Shown: positions 33,152 through 43,258, numbered from the stretch's first letter. The stretch is 64,000 bases of DNA from Lachnospiraceae bacterium (GCA_017520425.1 JAFXFO010000026.1:62001-126000); one strand, 5' to 3'. The notes: generated by a model from the letters alone, not told the origin. Program-made: numbers and translations.

Positions 33152-36100
33152 TTAAGATATGACAAATACCCAGGAGTCAAACCAGCGTAGTACCTGAGCT
33201 ACATAGTCTGAGTTTACCGGCTTTCCGGACAGTACCGGATAGAACAGCAGGAAAAGCACAAAGGCAGCAAGCGCATAACCACCTAATAAGAGATAAAAGC
33301 CTTTTTGATGCTTTTGGAAATAGTTAGTTTCTTTTAGTTGCAGGAAGGCATAACCAATCATCAGCGTTATAAATGGGACACTTGGGAAGTAATGATAAAT
33401 AAAGGTACAACGGCTTACCAGAGTCCACGGGAGGAACTGCGCCAAATAGGCAACGCATAGGAATGTGGCAGTTCCTTTTTTCTTCCGGATGGCTAAATAC
33501 AGCATATAGAGAAAGGCCGGAATACCTGCCCACCAAACCAAAGGATTGCCGAAGGAGCTGATGCCCTGACGCATATTACCCTCTAAAATCTTGGAGAAGT
33601 AGAAAATGGGTCGCTTCATAATAGGCCAGTCATACCAGGCTGAGGAGTAGGGATGAGTTGCTTCCAAAGCACTGTGATAGCTGAACATGGTTTCCTGATT
33701 CTTTAACATACGTTCAAACAGTCCCGGCCGATAGGAATCCACAAAAGGCAGGTAGGACAGCAGATAGATGATAAAAGGTATTACTACAAAGAACAGGATA
33801 CAGAATAATATGGTATTGGTAGTATGTTCCGAAAAGCTTCGGATAATGTATTTGTGAGAGATACCATTGGTACTTCCCTTAGGGGAAAGCTTGGCATAAC
33901 GATATTCGCGATATCGTAACAGCAAGTGACTGAAAAACAGGATGGCAAGTCCCGCACCCGCATAGGCACCGGTCCATTTGCTGGCGATACCAAAGCCAAA
34001 TGCAATACCGCAGGCGCCCAAAGGGATCCAGGTTTTCTTAAGTGCAGTATCATAAAAGCTTAAGGAAAGATACCGCTCCATAAAATAATACATTACGATG
34101 ATGAAGAAGGTAACAAATACATCTATGGTGGTTAAACGGGTTTGCGCAAAGTGCATAAAATCAAAGGCAAAAAGGAAGCATACAAAACCGCCTAAAAACC
34201 GGTTTTTCGTAATATTACGTCCCAATAAATACATAAACGGTAGCATTAGTACGCCGAATAAAGCACCCGCAAAGCGGAAGCCGAAGGGAGTAGTTCCTAA
34301 AATGCGTGCACTGAGAGAAATCAATACCTTTCCAAAAGGAGGATGGGTATTTTCGTAGGTGGGTAGTCCGTTTATATATTCATACGCTGTTCTGGTATAG
34401 TAGATTTCATCAAAGTAGCTGCCGCTTAAATGGTCGATGGTATCCGGAAAAGTATCCGCTTCATCATACAGGGAAGGATAGTATTCAGCATATTGTACCG
34501 GAAGAATCCGGCCGTCGGAATCGGTAATGACCAGTTCTCCAATCCGGGCGTCATCCGTAATATTGGTAATGCGGATGGCCCTGGACGGTTCGGGCAGGTT
34601 GATACTTCCCCAGCTAAATACGCTTTTCATGGTAAAATCCTGTACATAGGTCCATTCACCGGTGCTTTCTTCCAAAACCTCCAGAGAGAAATCAATATCC
34701 TGTTCGTTTAGCAGGTACCAACTAAGTGTGGCAATCTCTTCGCCGTTTTCGGAAGCTAAGTCAAAATAGGTGTAATAGGGCATGGTATACTCGGTCTTAG
34801 GTGCCGTGGTATTGCCCAGTTCATGAAAGGTAAAGCATGCATAAAACAAGGTGATGCCCAGCATAATAAGCCAGTCTGTCTTGGTGAAAGGCATGACCTC
34901 CCGGGAAGTTACAGGAGCTTGGGGAGGACAAAAAGCAGTCAGCTTAGCTCCCATATCGGAAGTACTCAGCTTTCCACGTCCATCTATGAAAATGCAAATA
35001 TAAAAGAAAATGCCGCATAGTACCATCAGGAGAGATATCAGGATAATAGGCATAGATTTGGAATTGTAATTGGAAGGATCATAATGATACAATACATGCC
35101 ATACATTCATAAAATGCACTACGGACAGCATGAGATAGCAATAAAACCATGCTTTCTTTTTGCTTATTACATAGGCCAGAAGCAGTAGAATCATCCCCGG
35201 AAACAGGTAACGCTCGTGCATTCTGACAGAGAACAAAAACATGGTAATAATCAAAAAACTGCCGGTAAGGAAATAACGCTCGGTGGATTTACTCCTTCTC
35301 AGGAATAAAACCAAGGAGAGTAAGGTCAAAAGTAGGATAACAAAGGTGCCGAAGCCGGCATAAGTGGTCCACAAAAAGGGCTTCTCCTGGGAGGACCAGT
35401 TCAGTCCGAAAAGGCTCCAGAAATTGTAGGCATTTACGGAAATATAGGGGTATGAGCCCAAGGTAGTAGAATATTGCTGAATCACCTTGTCCAAACCAAA
35501 GGGAAGGCTTAAGAAAAGCATACCGGCTATGGCAAAAAGACCGTTTCCCAGATTAAGGAAAAATTGCTCCCAGCGAAATCCCCGACGGAAGACATGCTCA
35601 TATATGCCAAAAAGCAATAAGGGAGTAAAAACCAGGGTCTGAGGCTTTAGAAGTACTCCTAATGCAAATACATAATAAGCCGGAATGGTTTTACCTTTGC
35701 TTAATAAAAGACAGATGATAACGATGGTCAGGGTGAATACGGAGTCCACCTGTCCCCACATGGATGAGTTGATAAAGACTGCCGGATTCAACAGATATAA
35801 TGCGGACAGAAAAAGTGCCGCACCTTGTGAAAAATGTTTTTTGCTGACGCGGTATACCAGATATCCGGTAGCCATGTCACAAAGAATCGCAGGCAGACGA
35901 AGCAGTAAAAGGCTGGCACCGGACAGATACGTAAAAGAAAAGGTATGACTGATGGCTCCTAAAAGATACAATATATACATATATCCGGGAGGATAATCAG
36001 AAAATACATCCGGTGAGTAGAAGTTGGCAAAGCCACCGGAATATACTCTGGATGCCCAACCGGAGAAACAGGCAGTATCACTCAAAAAGCCTCTGTAATT

Positions 36101-36181
36101 GAATGCAAAAAGGCATCGGATGACAAATGCACTGAAAAATAACAGGCAAAAATATATGGTAATCTGTTTCTTTGATTTCAT
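33152..36181 (-). CDS. Large membrane protein with two GT-C modules, C-terminal PMT (GT39) type
   Basis: The start at 36181 follows AGGAGGGTC. The 1009-residue protein seems to be a tandem. Residues 1-420 form a GT-C domain of about ten helices, with FLSDTACFSGWASRVYSGG and SDYPPGYMYILYLLG in the first loop. A soluble beta-rich region follows at about 455-600. Residues 600-1009 form a second GT-C domain like protein O-mannosyltransferases, with DEIYYTRTAYEYI, THPPFGKVLISLSARILG and an RLTTIDVFVTFF helix. Such enzymes use polyprenyl-phosphate sugars to glycosylate proteins or envelope polymers outside the membrane. A fusion of two such modules is unusual in my experience of the family. The acceptor is unknown. 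Confidence 0.85.
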   Translation of the reverse strand: MKSKKQITIYFCLLFFSAFVIRCLFAFNYRGFLSDTACFSGWASRVYSGGFANFYSPDVFSDYPPGYMYILYLLGAISHTFSFTYLSGASLLLLRLPAILCDMATGYLVYRVSKKHFSQGAALFLSALYLLNPAVFINSSMWGQVDSVFTLTIVIICLLLSKGKTIPAYYVFALGVLLKPQTLVFTPLLLFGIYEHVFRRGFRWEQFFLNLGNGLFAIAGMLFLSLPFGLDKVIQQYSTTLGSYPYISVNAYNFWSLFGLNWSSQEKPFLWTTYAGFGTFVILLLTLLSLVLFLRRSKSTERYFLTGSFLIITMFLFSVRMHERYLFPGMILLLLAYVISKKKAWFYCYLMLSVVHFMNVWHVLYHYDPSNYNSKSMPIILISLLMVLCGIFFYICIFIDGRGKLSTSDMGAKLTAFCPPQAPVTSREVMPFTKTDWLIMLGITLFYACFTFHELGNTTAPKTEYTMPYYTYFDLASENGEEIATLSWYLLNEQDIDFSLEVLEESTGEWTYVQDFTMKSVFSWGSINLPEPSRAIRITNITDDARIGELVITDSDGRILPVQYAEYYPSLYDEADTFPDTIDHLSGSYFDEIYYTRTAYEYINGLPTYENTHPPFGKVLISLSARILGTTPFGFRFAGALFGVLMLPFMYLLGRNITKNRFLGGFVCFLFAFDFMHFAQTRLTTIDVFVTFFIIVMYYFMERYLSLSFYDTALKKTWIPLGACGIAFGFGIASKWTGAYAGAGLAILFFSHLLLRYREYRYAKLSPKGSTNGISHKYIIRSFSEHTTNTILFCILFFVVIPFIIYLLSYLPFVDSYRPGLFERMLKNQETMFSYHSALEATHPYSSAWYDWPIMKRPIFYFSKILEGNMRQGISSFGNPLVWWAGIPAFLYMLYLAIRKKKGTATFLCVAYLAQFLPWTLVSRCTFIYHYFPSVPFITLMIGYAFLQLKETNYFQKHQKGFYLLLGGYALAAFVLFLLFYPVLSGKPVNSDYVAQVLRWFDSWVFVIS

Positions 36182-36209
36182 AAGACCCTCCTGATCATGC
36201 AATACTAAC

Positions 36210-36218
36210 ATTATAGCA
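36210..36218 (-). promoter_or_regulatory. Extended -10 promoter of the double GT-C gene
   Basis: On the minus strand TGCTATAAT is an extended -10 element, 29 bases before the start codon. No good -35 box is visible. Confidence 0.5.
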
Positions 36219-36252
36219 GAGAAGTGTTCATATAAAAAGTAAAAATATGTCT

Positions 36253-36311
36253 TAAGAATAAATAAATTCTTAGGAAAGAGGATTGCAACAGGAAGTGGGG
36301 AAAAATATAAT
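36253..36311 (+). promoter_or_regulatory. Promoter of the DUF2974 gene with upstream palindrome
   Basis: TTGCAA at 36283-36288, a 17-base spacer and TATAAT at 36306-36311. Ten bases upstream of the -35 box TAAGAAT (36253-36259) and ATTCTTA (36266-36272) form a perfect inverted repeat, a possible operator shared with the divergent gene. Confidence 0.7.
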
Positions 36312-36351
36312 AGAAGGCAGAGACTGCTTGCGAAATAAGGAGGTGAAGCAT

Positions 36352-37518
36352 ATGGCGGGTACCATGATAGATTATTTAAAAACCTACGGGGAAAGAAGCT
36401 TCCGGGAGGAACCTTTAAATGAAGTGGATAGTCTGATTCTGTGCCAATTTGCCTATTTGAAATTTGACGGTATGGTTCCGGGAGTGTCAGAGAATAAAAG
36501 ATCGGTTTATATGAGAGATTTGTATCAACATTCAGATTTCGAGAAGCTTTTCAAAAATACCATGTATGCAAGAAGTAACCGGAGATTGTTTGAAACCATG
36601 CTTTCCAGTCGCAGATTCTGTGAGCTAAGGATGAATTCCTATATCAATATAGTAGAGCAGGAGAGGCAGTTTCAGTTTTCCGCTATTACGTTTACCCTGG
36701 AGGACGGGACCGTATATGTGGCATATCGGGGGACGGACGAGTCCCTGATTGGCTGGAAGGAAGACCTGAATATGGCCTTTCTGGATCCCATACCCGGCCA
36801 GGAATACAGTGTGAAGTATTTAAATACTGTGGCAAAGAAAATGAACCGTCCCTTTTATGTGGGGGGACATTCCAAGGGAGGCAATCTGGCAGTATATGCC
36901 TCTATGAATTGTGCAAAATCTGTGCAGGACAGAATTATTAAAATATACAATATGGATGGTCCCAGCTTCCGACCGCAGGTGTTGGAGAAGTATCATTATG
37001 AGACCATTAAAGACAGAACAGTTAAAATCATTCCGCATTCATCCTTGGTGGGGATGCTTTTTGAGCAAAGCATGGATTACCGGGTGGTAAAGAGCAGGGC
37101 TTTGGGACTGTTGCAGCATGACCCTTACAGCTGGAAGGTCCGTTACGGACGCTTTGTGGATATAGAGCAGGTATTAGGAAGTCAGAGAATCGTAGATGAG
37201 ACATTAAATGAATGGATTCTTTCGCTAAATGAAGAACAAATCAGGGTGTTTGTGGATACCTTGTATCTGGTGTTGTGTTCTGCCAAAAAGGACAATCTGC
37301 TTGCTTTTTCCGCAGATTTTGGAAACAGTATCGGAAGCGTACTGGGCGCTATAAAAGAGGTGGATGAAGAAACCAAGCGGATGATAGGTGCTACTTTAAA
37401 GGAATTGGTGCGGCTTGCACAGTTGCGGGTAAGGGAGGAGATTACCCGCAAGCCCAAACAATTAATTGATAATATTACACAGAAGCGAGGAAGTGCTGAA
37501 AAAGAGGAATCCCTGTAA
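36352..37518 (+). CDS. DUF2974 family alpha/beta hydrolase
   Basis: The start follows a perfect AAGGAGGTG site. The 388-residue cytosolic protein belongs to the DUF2974 group of lipase-like hydrolases. Visible features are FSAITFTLEDGTVYVAYRGTD, then the nucleophile elbow GGHSKGGNLAVYA with Ser174, and a helical C-terminal part rich in Lys and Glu. The substrate is unknown. Its last 44 bases overlap the end of the convergent peptidase gene, and no terminator is seen between them. Confidence 0.85.
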   Translation: MAGTMIDYLKTYGERSFREEPLNEVDSLILCQFAYLKFDGMVPGVSENKRSVYMRDLYQHSDFEKLFKNTMYARSNRRLFETMLSSRRFCELRMNSYINIVEQERQFQFSAITFTLEDGTVYVAYRGTDESLIGWKEDLNMAFLDPIPGQEYSVKYLNTVAKKMNRPFYVGGHSKGGNLAVYASMNCAKSVQDRIIKIYNMDGPSFRPQVLEKYHYETIKDRTVKIIPHSSLVGMLFEQSMDYRVVKSRALGLLQHDPYSWKVRYGRFVDIEQVLGSQRIVDETLNEWILSLNEEQIRVFVDTLYLVLCSAKKDNLLAFSADFGNSIGSVLGAIKEVDEETKRMIGATLKELVRLAQLRVREEITRKPKQLIDNITQKRGSAEKEESL

Positions 37519-38101
37519 CACTATCCGTATGCAGGCGTTCCGGATGCCATTGTACTCCAAAGATAGGAAGAGAAGTGTGACAAAGGGCTTCAATGCAGGA
37601 GTCTTCAGGACACCACTGGACGGGGATAAGGTCTGTTGCAGGCTGAACCACTGCCTGGTGGTGTCTGCTGTTTACCGTAAAATCAGTCCCGTATATTGCA
37701 GCAAGAAAGGAGCCTTCGGTGGTAACCGTAGTATGGTATACATCCTTTAACGCATCGGTATGAAGGTGGTAAGAATCCATATGTTGGGTAAGTGTCCCAC
37801 CCAGACCGATATTGATCAGCTGCATTCCTTTGCAAATACCCAGAATAGGTAGGGAAACCTTCATTGCCTGTTCAAATGCCCGTAACTGTAAAAGGTCAAG
37901 TTCTGTGTCTATATGGCAGGAGCCCAAATTGGGTTGCCCATACAGTTCCGGATTGATATCACCTCCGCCGGGGAGGATTAGGGCATCGCAAACGGCCAAT
38001 TCACCAATGGTCAGGGAGGTGAGAAAGGGAGTCCGTAAGTGGTACAATGCATGCTCATAGTTCTTTGTGCTTTTTGGTCTGCCTACAATACCGATTTTCA
38101 T
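37475..38101 (-). CDS. Class I glutamine amidotransferase-like peptidase C26
   Basis: The start at 38101 is preceded by AAGGAAGG. The 208-residue protein resembles gamma-glutamyl-gamma-aminobutyrate hydrolases (PuuD type), with ALILPGGGDINPELYG, the nucleophile ILGICKGMQLIN with Cys90, and GVQWHPE giving His186 and Glu188. These enzymes release glutamate from gamma-glutamyl amides. It is slightly short for the family (usually about 240-250). It is not in an obvious polyamine operon. Confidence 0.88.
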   Translation of the reverse strand: MKIGIVGRPKSTKNYEHALYHLRTPFLTSLTIGELAVCDALILPGGGDINPELYGQPNLGSCHIDTELDLLQLRAFEQAMKVSLPILGICKGMQLINIGLGGTLTQHMDSYHLHTDALKDVYHTTVTTEGSFLAAIYGTDFTVNSRHHQAVVQPATDLIPVQWCPEDSCIEALCHTSLPIFGVQWHPERLHTDSVTGIPLFQHFLASV

Positions 38102-38199
38102 AAAACCTTCCTTCCGTTGCATGATGAGTAACATAAAATGTGATTTGTATAAATCCTGATTATTATATGCAGACAGGAAGAAAATTTTGACAGCAAAGA

Positions 38200-38228
38200 T
38201 TGTGAAAGATGGGAAAATATGATATGTT
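38200..38228 (+). promoter_or_regulatory. Candidate promoter of the GH95 gene
   Basis: TTGTGA at 38200-38205, a 17-base spacer and TATGTT at 38223-38228, about 50 bases before the start codon. A TTGACA at 38187-38192 has no -10 at proper spacing. Confidence 0.5.
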
Positions 38229-38277
38229 TTATAAGAGAAAATATGTCTAAAGACTGAGATGGATTTGGGAGGAAATT

Positions 38278-40686
38278 ATGAGTCAATTGTGGTATAAGGA
38301 ACCGGCTAAAATATGGGAAGAGGCCATGCCCTTAGGAAACGGCCGTTTAGGCGCCATGGTTTTTGGCAATCCCGTAAATGAGAGAATACAAGTGAATGAA
38401 GAGAGCATCTGGTACGGCGGTCCGGTGAATCGTAACAATCCGGACTTAAAGAAGTATTTACCCCAAATCAGAGAGTTGATTTGGGGCGGTGAGATTAAGA
38501 AGGCTGAGGAACTGATGGTGATGGCTATGTCCGGTTGTCCTAACGGGGTACATCCTTACCAGACCTTGGGAGATATTAATATCCGTTTTGATGCACAGGG
38601 AGAAATTAAAGAGTATCGCCGGACATTGGACCTGGAGCAGGCACTTTGCCGGATTACATATACAGCCGGTGATGTAAACTATACAAGAGAGATCTTTGTA
38701 TCCAAGCCGGCGGACGCTATGATTATGCGCATTACAGCCGACAGAAAAGGAAGCATCAGTCTGTGTGCTACCATGGGCAGAGAAAAGTATTTTGACGGAA
38801 TCGTGGCAGAAGAGGGGCATGTGTTGTATCTGTACGGTAATACCGGAAGGGGAAGCCATGAATTCGCTATGAAATTACATGCATGGAATGACGGGGGCAG
38901 TGTGAAAACCATTGGAGAGCATTTGCTGGTGGAAGATGCGGATGAGGTGATTCTTACCTTTACGGCAGATACTGCGTACCATTATACCAAAGAGGAAAAG
39001 GAAACCGCAATTGCAGAATACTTAGTGAAAAACCCTAAGTTGCCCTATTTATGTTCTACGGAAGGCCGTTCCTCCTATGAATTGGCAGAGCTTCAGATGC
39101 AGCAGGCATTACAGGATTTCCTGTCCAAAAAGATAAACGAGAGAATACTTCGTTGTAAGCAGAAGGAGTTTGAAAAGCTTTTAGAAGAGCATGCGGCAGA
39201 TTATAAGTCATTGTTTGACAGGGTGAGATTTTCCTTGAAAAAGGATGAGCACTTTGATGACATGCCTACGAATGAGCGACTTCGCAACGCCACTACCGAT
39301 ATGCAGGATATGGGGCTTATGGAAACCTATTTTGATTTCGGAAGATATCTGATGATTGCCTGTAGCAGGGAGGATGGTTTGCCGGCCACCTTGCAGGGCC
39401 TTTGGAATAAGGATATGACACCACCCTGGGACAGCAAATATACCATCAATATCAATGCCCAGATGAATTATTGGCCGGCTGAAAGCTGCAATCTGTCAGA
39501 GTGTCATATGCCTCTGTTTGGGTTAATAGAGAGACTGGCAAAGAATGGTAGGAGAACTGCCCGTGAAATGTATGGTTGCAGAGGTACGGTGGCACACCAC
39601 AATACAGATTATCAGGGAGATGCGGTAACACAGGATATGTGGATTCCGGGCTCCTATTGGGTGATGGGCATGGCATGGCTCTGTACCCACCAGTGGACCC
39701 ATTATGAATACACAAAGGATATGGCTTTCTTGAAGAAGCAGTTCCCCATTATGTGTGAAGCGGCGCTGTTTTTCCATGATTTTCTGGTAGAAAAGGATGG
39801 ATATCTGGTGACTTGTCCTTCCGTTTCCCCGGAAAACACCTATATATTGCCCAATGGGGAAATGGGTGCAAACGGCTACGGTGTTACCATGGACAACCAG
39901 ATTTTAAGGGATTTGCTTACCCAGTGCGAGAAGGCATATGAGATACTAAAAAATGCAGGGGAATTAACAGAGGATGTACTGTCAGCTTTGGAGGATGCTC
40001 AGATAGAGGATGTAAGAGCGTTTGTGGAAAAGACCAAAGAGATTTGTTCAAGATTGAAGCCCACACAGATTGGTACCAGAGGTACCATTTTAGAGTGGCA
40101 GGAGGATTATGAGGAGTGGGAGCCGGGACATCGTCATATTTCCCATTTATACGGCCTCCATCCCTCCGGACAGATTACCATGGACGGCACACCGGACCTG
40201 GCCAAGGCAGCAGGCAAGACTTTGGAGTATCGTCTGGCTCATGGCGGTGGACATACTGGCTGGAGCAGGGCATGGATCATCAACCATTATGCAAAGCTTT
40301 GGGACGGGGAAGCAGCATATCATCATATGCAGCAGCTTTTGGAGCATTCTACCTATCCCAATATGTTCGATAAACATCCGCCTTTCCAGATTGATGGCAA
40401 TTTTGGTGCTACGGCAGCTATGGCAGAGATGTTGGTACAAAGCAATGAAGAACGTATTGTATTATTGCCCGCATTGCCGAAGGCATGGGAAAGCGGCAGT
40501 ATAAAGGGAATCTGTCTGAAAGGAGATGCCACTATGGATTTGACATGGGAGGCAGGACAATTGGCAGGGTGTCGTATTCTGGCAAAGTCAGGATTAAAGA
40601 CGAACTTAAGATATGCTGATAAGATATTGGAAATTGTCATGGAAGCCGGGGAAGAGAAGTGTTTCCAAGTGGCGGATTTTAGGTAA
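38278..40686 (+). CDS. Intracellular GH95 glycoside hydrolase (alpha-L-fucosidase or alpha-L-galactosidase)
   Basis: The 802-residue enzyme starts with LWYKEPAKIWEEAMPLGNGRLGAMVFG, the GH95 opening. The catalytic set seen in the family is present: HHNTD with Asn442 and Asp444, SPENTY with Glu519, and QIDGNFG with Asp706. GH95 enzymes invert the linkage of terminal alpha-1,2-fucose or related sugars. There is no signal peptide, so it must act on imported oligosaccharides. No sugar importer lies next to it. GGGAGGAAATT precedes the ATG. Which of the two sugar specificities applies cannot be told by reading. Confidence 0.92.
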   Translation: MSQLWYKEPAKIWEEAMPLGNGRLGAMVFGNPVNERIQVNEESIWYGGPVNRNNPDLKKYLPQIRELIWGGEIKKAEELMVMAMSGCPNGVHPYQTLGDINIRFDAQGEIKEYRRTLDLEQALCRITYTAGDVNYTREIFVSKPADAMIMRITADRKGSISLCATMGREKYFDGIVAEEGHVLYLYGNTGRGSHEFAMKLHAWNDGGSVKTIGEHLLVEDADEVILTFTADTAYHYTKEEKETAIAEYLVKNPKLPYLCSTEGRSSYELAELQMQQALQDFLSKKINERILRCKQKEFEKLLEEHAADYKSLFDRVRFSLKKDEHFDDMPTNERLRNATTDMQDMGLMETYFDFGRYLMIACSREDGLPATLQGLWNKDMTPPWDSKYTININAQMNYWPAESCNLSECHMPLFGLIERLAKNGRRTAREMYGCRGTVAHHNTDYQGDAVTQDMWIPGSYWVMGMAWLCTHQWTHYEYTKDMAFLKKQFPIMCEAALFFHDFLVEKDGYLVTCPSVSPENTYILPNGEMGANGYGVTMDNQILRDLLTQCEKAYEILKNAGELTEDVLSALEDAQIEDVRAFVEKTKEICSRLKPTQIGTRGTILEWQEDYEEWEPGHRHISHLYGLHPSGQITMDGTPDLAKAAGKTLEYRLAHGGGHTGWSRAWIINHYAKLWDGEAAYHHMQQLLEHSTYPNMFDKHPPFQIDGNFGATAAMAEMLVQSNEERIVLLPALPKAWESGSIKGICLKGDATMDLTWEAGQLAGCRILAKSGLKTNLRYADKILEIVMEAGEEKCFQVADFR

Positions 40687-40710
40687 GTGTAAAGTATGAG
40701 AGGAAGCAGT

Positions 40711-43248
40711 ATGAAAATCGCTTGGAAGGGGATTAAGTTTAAAAAGATAAAATGGAACTGGACATTGTTTGCCGCATGGGGGATTCCGGCGGGAATCATG
40801 TTGGTTTTGTTTGTGGTGAGCAGCATCTATCCGTTTGGTGACAGAAGCTTTTTGTTTTCGGATATGTACCATCAGTATATGCCCTTCTTTACGGAGTTTA
40901 TGGAAAAGATAAAGGCAGGGGAGGGACTTTCTTATTCCTGGAATGTGGGAATGGGCTCAAACTTCCTGGCTTTGTATGTTTACTATCTGGCAAGTCCTTT
41001 GCATTGGCTGGCTTTTTTAGTTCCGCAAGCCTATTTGATGGAGTTTATGAGCTATCTGGTGGTGGTGAAAATCGGTTTGTGCGGACTGACTTTCAGTATC
41101 TATCTGCGGAAGCATTTTCAGACGGAAAGTATTACGACGGTGTTATTTGCTGTATTTTATGCCTTGTCAGGATATACGGCGGCCTATAACTGGAACATTA
41201 TGTGGCTGGATTGCCTGATTTTATTCCCTTTGATTATTTGGGGATTGGAACGGTTGGTCAAAGAAGGAAAGCCGGTGTTTTATTGCCTCATGTTGGCCTT
41301 GTCTATTTTCACCAATTACTACATTTCCATCATGATTTGTATTTTCCTGGTGTTGTATTTTATCACCCTTTTAGTGAATAATGAGCGCTTTATCCGTCCT
41401 ATCTGGCAGTTTACAGTATATTCCCTGTTGGCAGGTGCGTTGGCAGCTATCTTATTAATTCCGGAGGTATGTGCAATCATGGCTACGGATTTTGGGGCAA
41501 TGGAGTTTCCCAAGGAAATTCGTTCCTATTTCTCCGTGTTGGATGAGTTGGCACGTCATCAAATGTGTGTGACCACGGAAAGACAGCTGGAGCATTGGCC
41601 CAATATTTACTGCGGAGTAGCAGTGCTTTTGTTGGTGCCTTTGTTTGCTATCTGTGAGAAAATATCCGCAAAAAGAAGATTTGCCATGCTGGGGCTTTCG
41701 CTGGTTCTGCTGTTTAGCTTTTCTACCAATATATTGGACTTCATCTGGCATGGGTTGAACTATCCGGATTCTTTGCCCGCAAGACAGTCCTTTATTTATA
41801 TTTTCTTAGTACTGGTAATGAGTTACGAGGCATTTATTCATTTCCGCGAGATGGACAAGCAAAAGTTGGTTTACTGTTTCTTGGGCGCTACTGTGTTTCT
41901 GCTGTTCTGTGAGAAGTTTGCAGAGGATAAGGATATTACCATGGGGCTGGAAGTGCTGACTCTGGCGTTTATGGCAGTCTATGGTATTGTATTGTTCTAT
42001 TTCTATCATCACAGGGAGAAAGAATGGCAGCTGGTACTCTGTCTGGTGGCTTTTATCCTTGTGGTAACAGAGGCCGGTATCAATACTTACAACACCAGTA
42101 TCGGTACGGTAAGCAGAGAGGATTATCTGAACCCTATAAAGGATTATGAAGTATTATATGACTATGCCAAGGAGAATACGGACGGCTTCTTCCGTATGGA
42201 AAAGTTTGATAGAAGAACGAAGAATGACGGTACCTTGGCAGGCTATCCTACCGCTTCCTTATTTTCTTCCACCCTGAATTCTTCCGTGGCCGATTTCTAC
42301 GAGAAAGTGGGAATGCGACATAGTAAAGTATATTATGCATTTGACGGTGCAACGCCACTGATATCGGCGATGCTGAATGTGAACTATATGTATGGGGATA
42401 AAGAAAAAAGCGAACAGTGGGAACGTTCGGACAATTATGATAAGCTCTATACAGCCGTGGCAGAAAGCGGGGATGTTACCTTATATCAATGCAATTATAC
42501 GCTGCCTTTCGGTTTTGTGGTACCCATGGATTTTGGGATGTCCGATGGGAAGACGGGCAATCCCTTTTTAGTACAAAACGATATGGTAAAACGTCTGGGA
42601 ATCAAGGATAATCTGTTCGTGCGTGCGAATACAATTAAGGAATCGGATGATTTGATTTTGGTGGCCGATAAGGATGCATATTATTTTGCACTAAACGGAA
42701 GAGGAAACAGTAAGGTAGATATGGTTGGCTCTTATGGCACCAAAAGTTATAAGGACCTGAAATATAATAGTATAATGTATGTGGGTTATATGGAGCAGGC
42801 CGAGAGAATGCGCATACAAAATGCATCGGAGGAAGAAGATGCTTCTGCGGTAAATGTCAGTGCGTATCGTATGCAGATCGGGGTGCTGAAGGAGGTATTG
42901 TATCGCTTGTCCCAGCAACACATGGAGAATGTTGTTTATGACAGTACCCATATATCCGGACAGATTACCATGGCAGAAGCGGGCAAGGTCTTTTTGTCTG
43001 TACCCTATGAAAAGGGGTGGACAGTATATGTAAACGGCGAGAAAACGGATACGGAAATTTATGGGGACTGCTTTATGATGGTTCCTTTACAGCCGGGTGA
43101 ATATGAAATCGCTTTGGAATATAAGCCGGTAGGAAGGGCAGAAGGCATCGTCATCAGCATCTGTGGTGTAGTGTTATTGCTATTGCTTATCTTGATGAAA
43201 AGAACCAAAGAAGGCATTTTGCCGGAAGAAGAATTGTCGCAGGAGTGA
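40711..43248 (+). CDS. YfhO-family polytopic membrane protein, GT-C-like
   Basis: The ATG at 40711 follows GAGAGGAAG; ATG at 40696 is an alternative. The 845-residue protein has about twelve helices in residues 15-450, a long extracytoplasmic region, and one final helix near residue 825. Early residues FLFSDMYHQYMPFF and SWNVGMGSNFLALYVYY match YfhO-type proteins, which glycosylate teichoic or other envelope polymers from lipid-phosphate sugars. It follows GH95 by 24 bases and may be read from the same transcript, though functional linkage is unclear. Confidence 0.85.
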   Translation: MKIAWKGIKFKKIKWNWTLFAAWGIPAGIMLVLFVVSSIYPFGDRSFLFSDMYHQYMPFFTEFMEKIKAGEGLSYSWNVGMGSNFLALYVYYLASPLHWLAFLVPQAYLMEFMSYLVVVKIGLCGLTFSIYLRKHFQTESITTVLFAVFYALSGYTAAYNWNIMWLDCLILFPLIIWGLERLVKEGKPVFYCLMLALSIFTNYYISIMICIFLVLYFITLLVNNERFIRPIWQFTVYSLLAGALAAILLIPEVCAIMATDFGAMEFPKEIRSYFSVLDELARHQMCVTTERQLEHWPNIYCGVAVLLLVPLFAICEKISAKRRFAMLGLSLVLLFSFSTNILDFIWHGLNYPDSLPARQSFIYIFLVLVMSYEAFIHFREMDKQKLVYCFLGATVFLLFCEKFAEDKDITMGLEVLTLAFMAVYGIVLFYFYHHREKEWQLVLCLVAFILVVTEAGINTYNTSIGTVSREDYLNPIKDYEVLYDYAKENTDGFFRMEKFDRRTKNDGTLAGYPTASLFSSTLNSSVADFYEKVGMRHSKVYYAFDGATPLISAMLNVNYMYGDKEKSEQWERSDNYDKLYTAVAESGDVTLYQCNYTLPFGFVVPMDFGMSDGKTGNPFLVQNDMVKRLGIKDNLFVRANTIKESDDLILVADKDAYYFALNGRGNSKVDMVGSYGTKSYKDLKYNSIMYVGYMEQAERMRIQNASEEEDASAVNVSAYRMQIGVLKEVLYRLSQQHMENVVYDSTHISGQITMAEAGKVFLSVPYEKGWTVYVNGEKTDTEIYGDCFMMVPLQPGEYEIALEYKPVGRAEGIVISICGVVLLLLLILMKRTKEGILPEEELSQE

Positions 43249-43258
43249 TAAAAACAGG

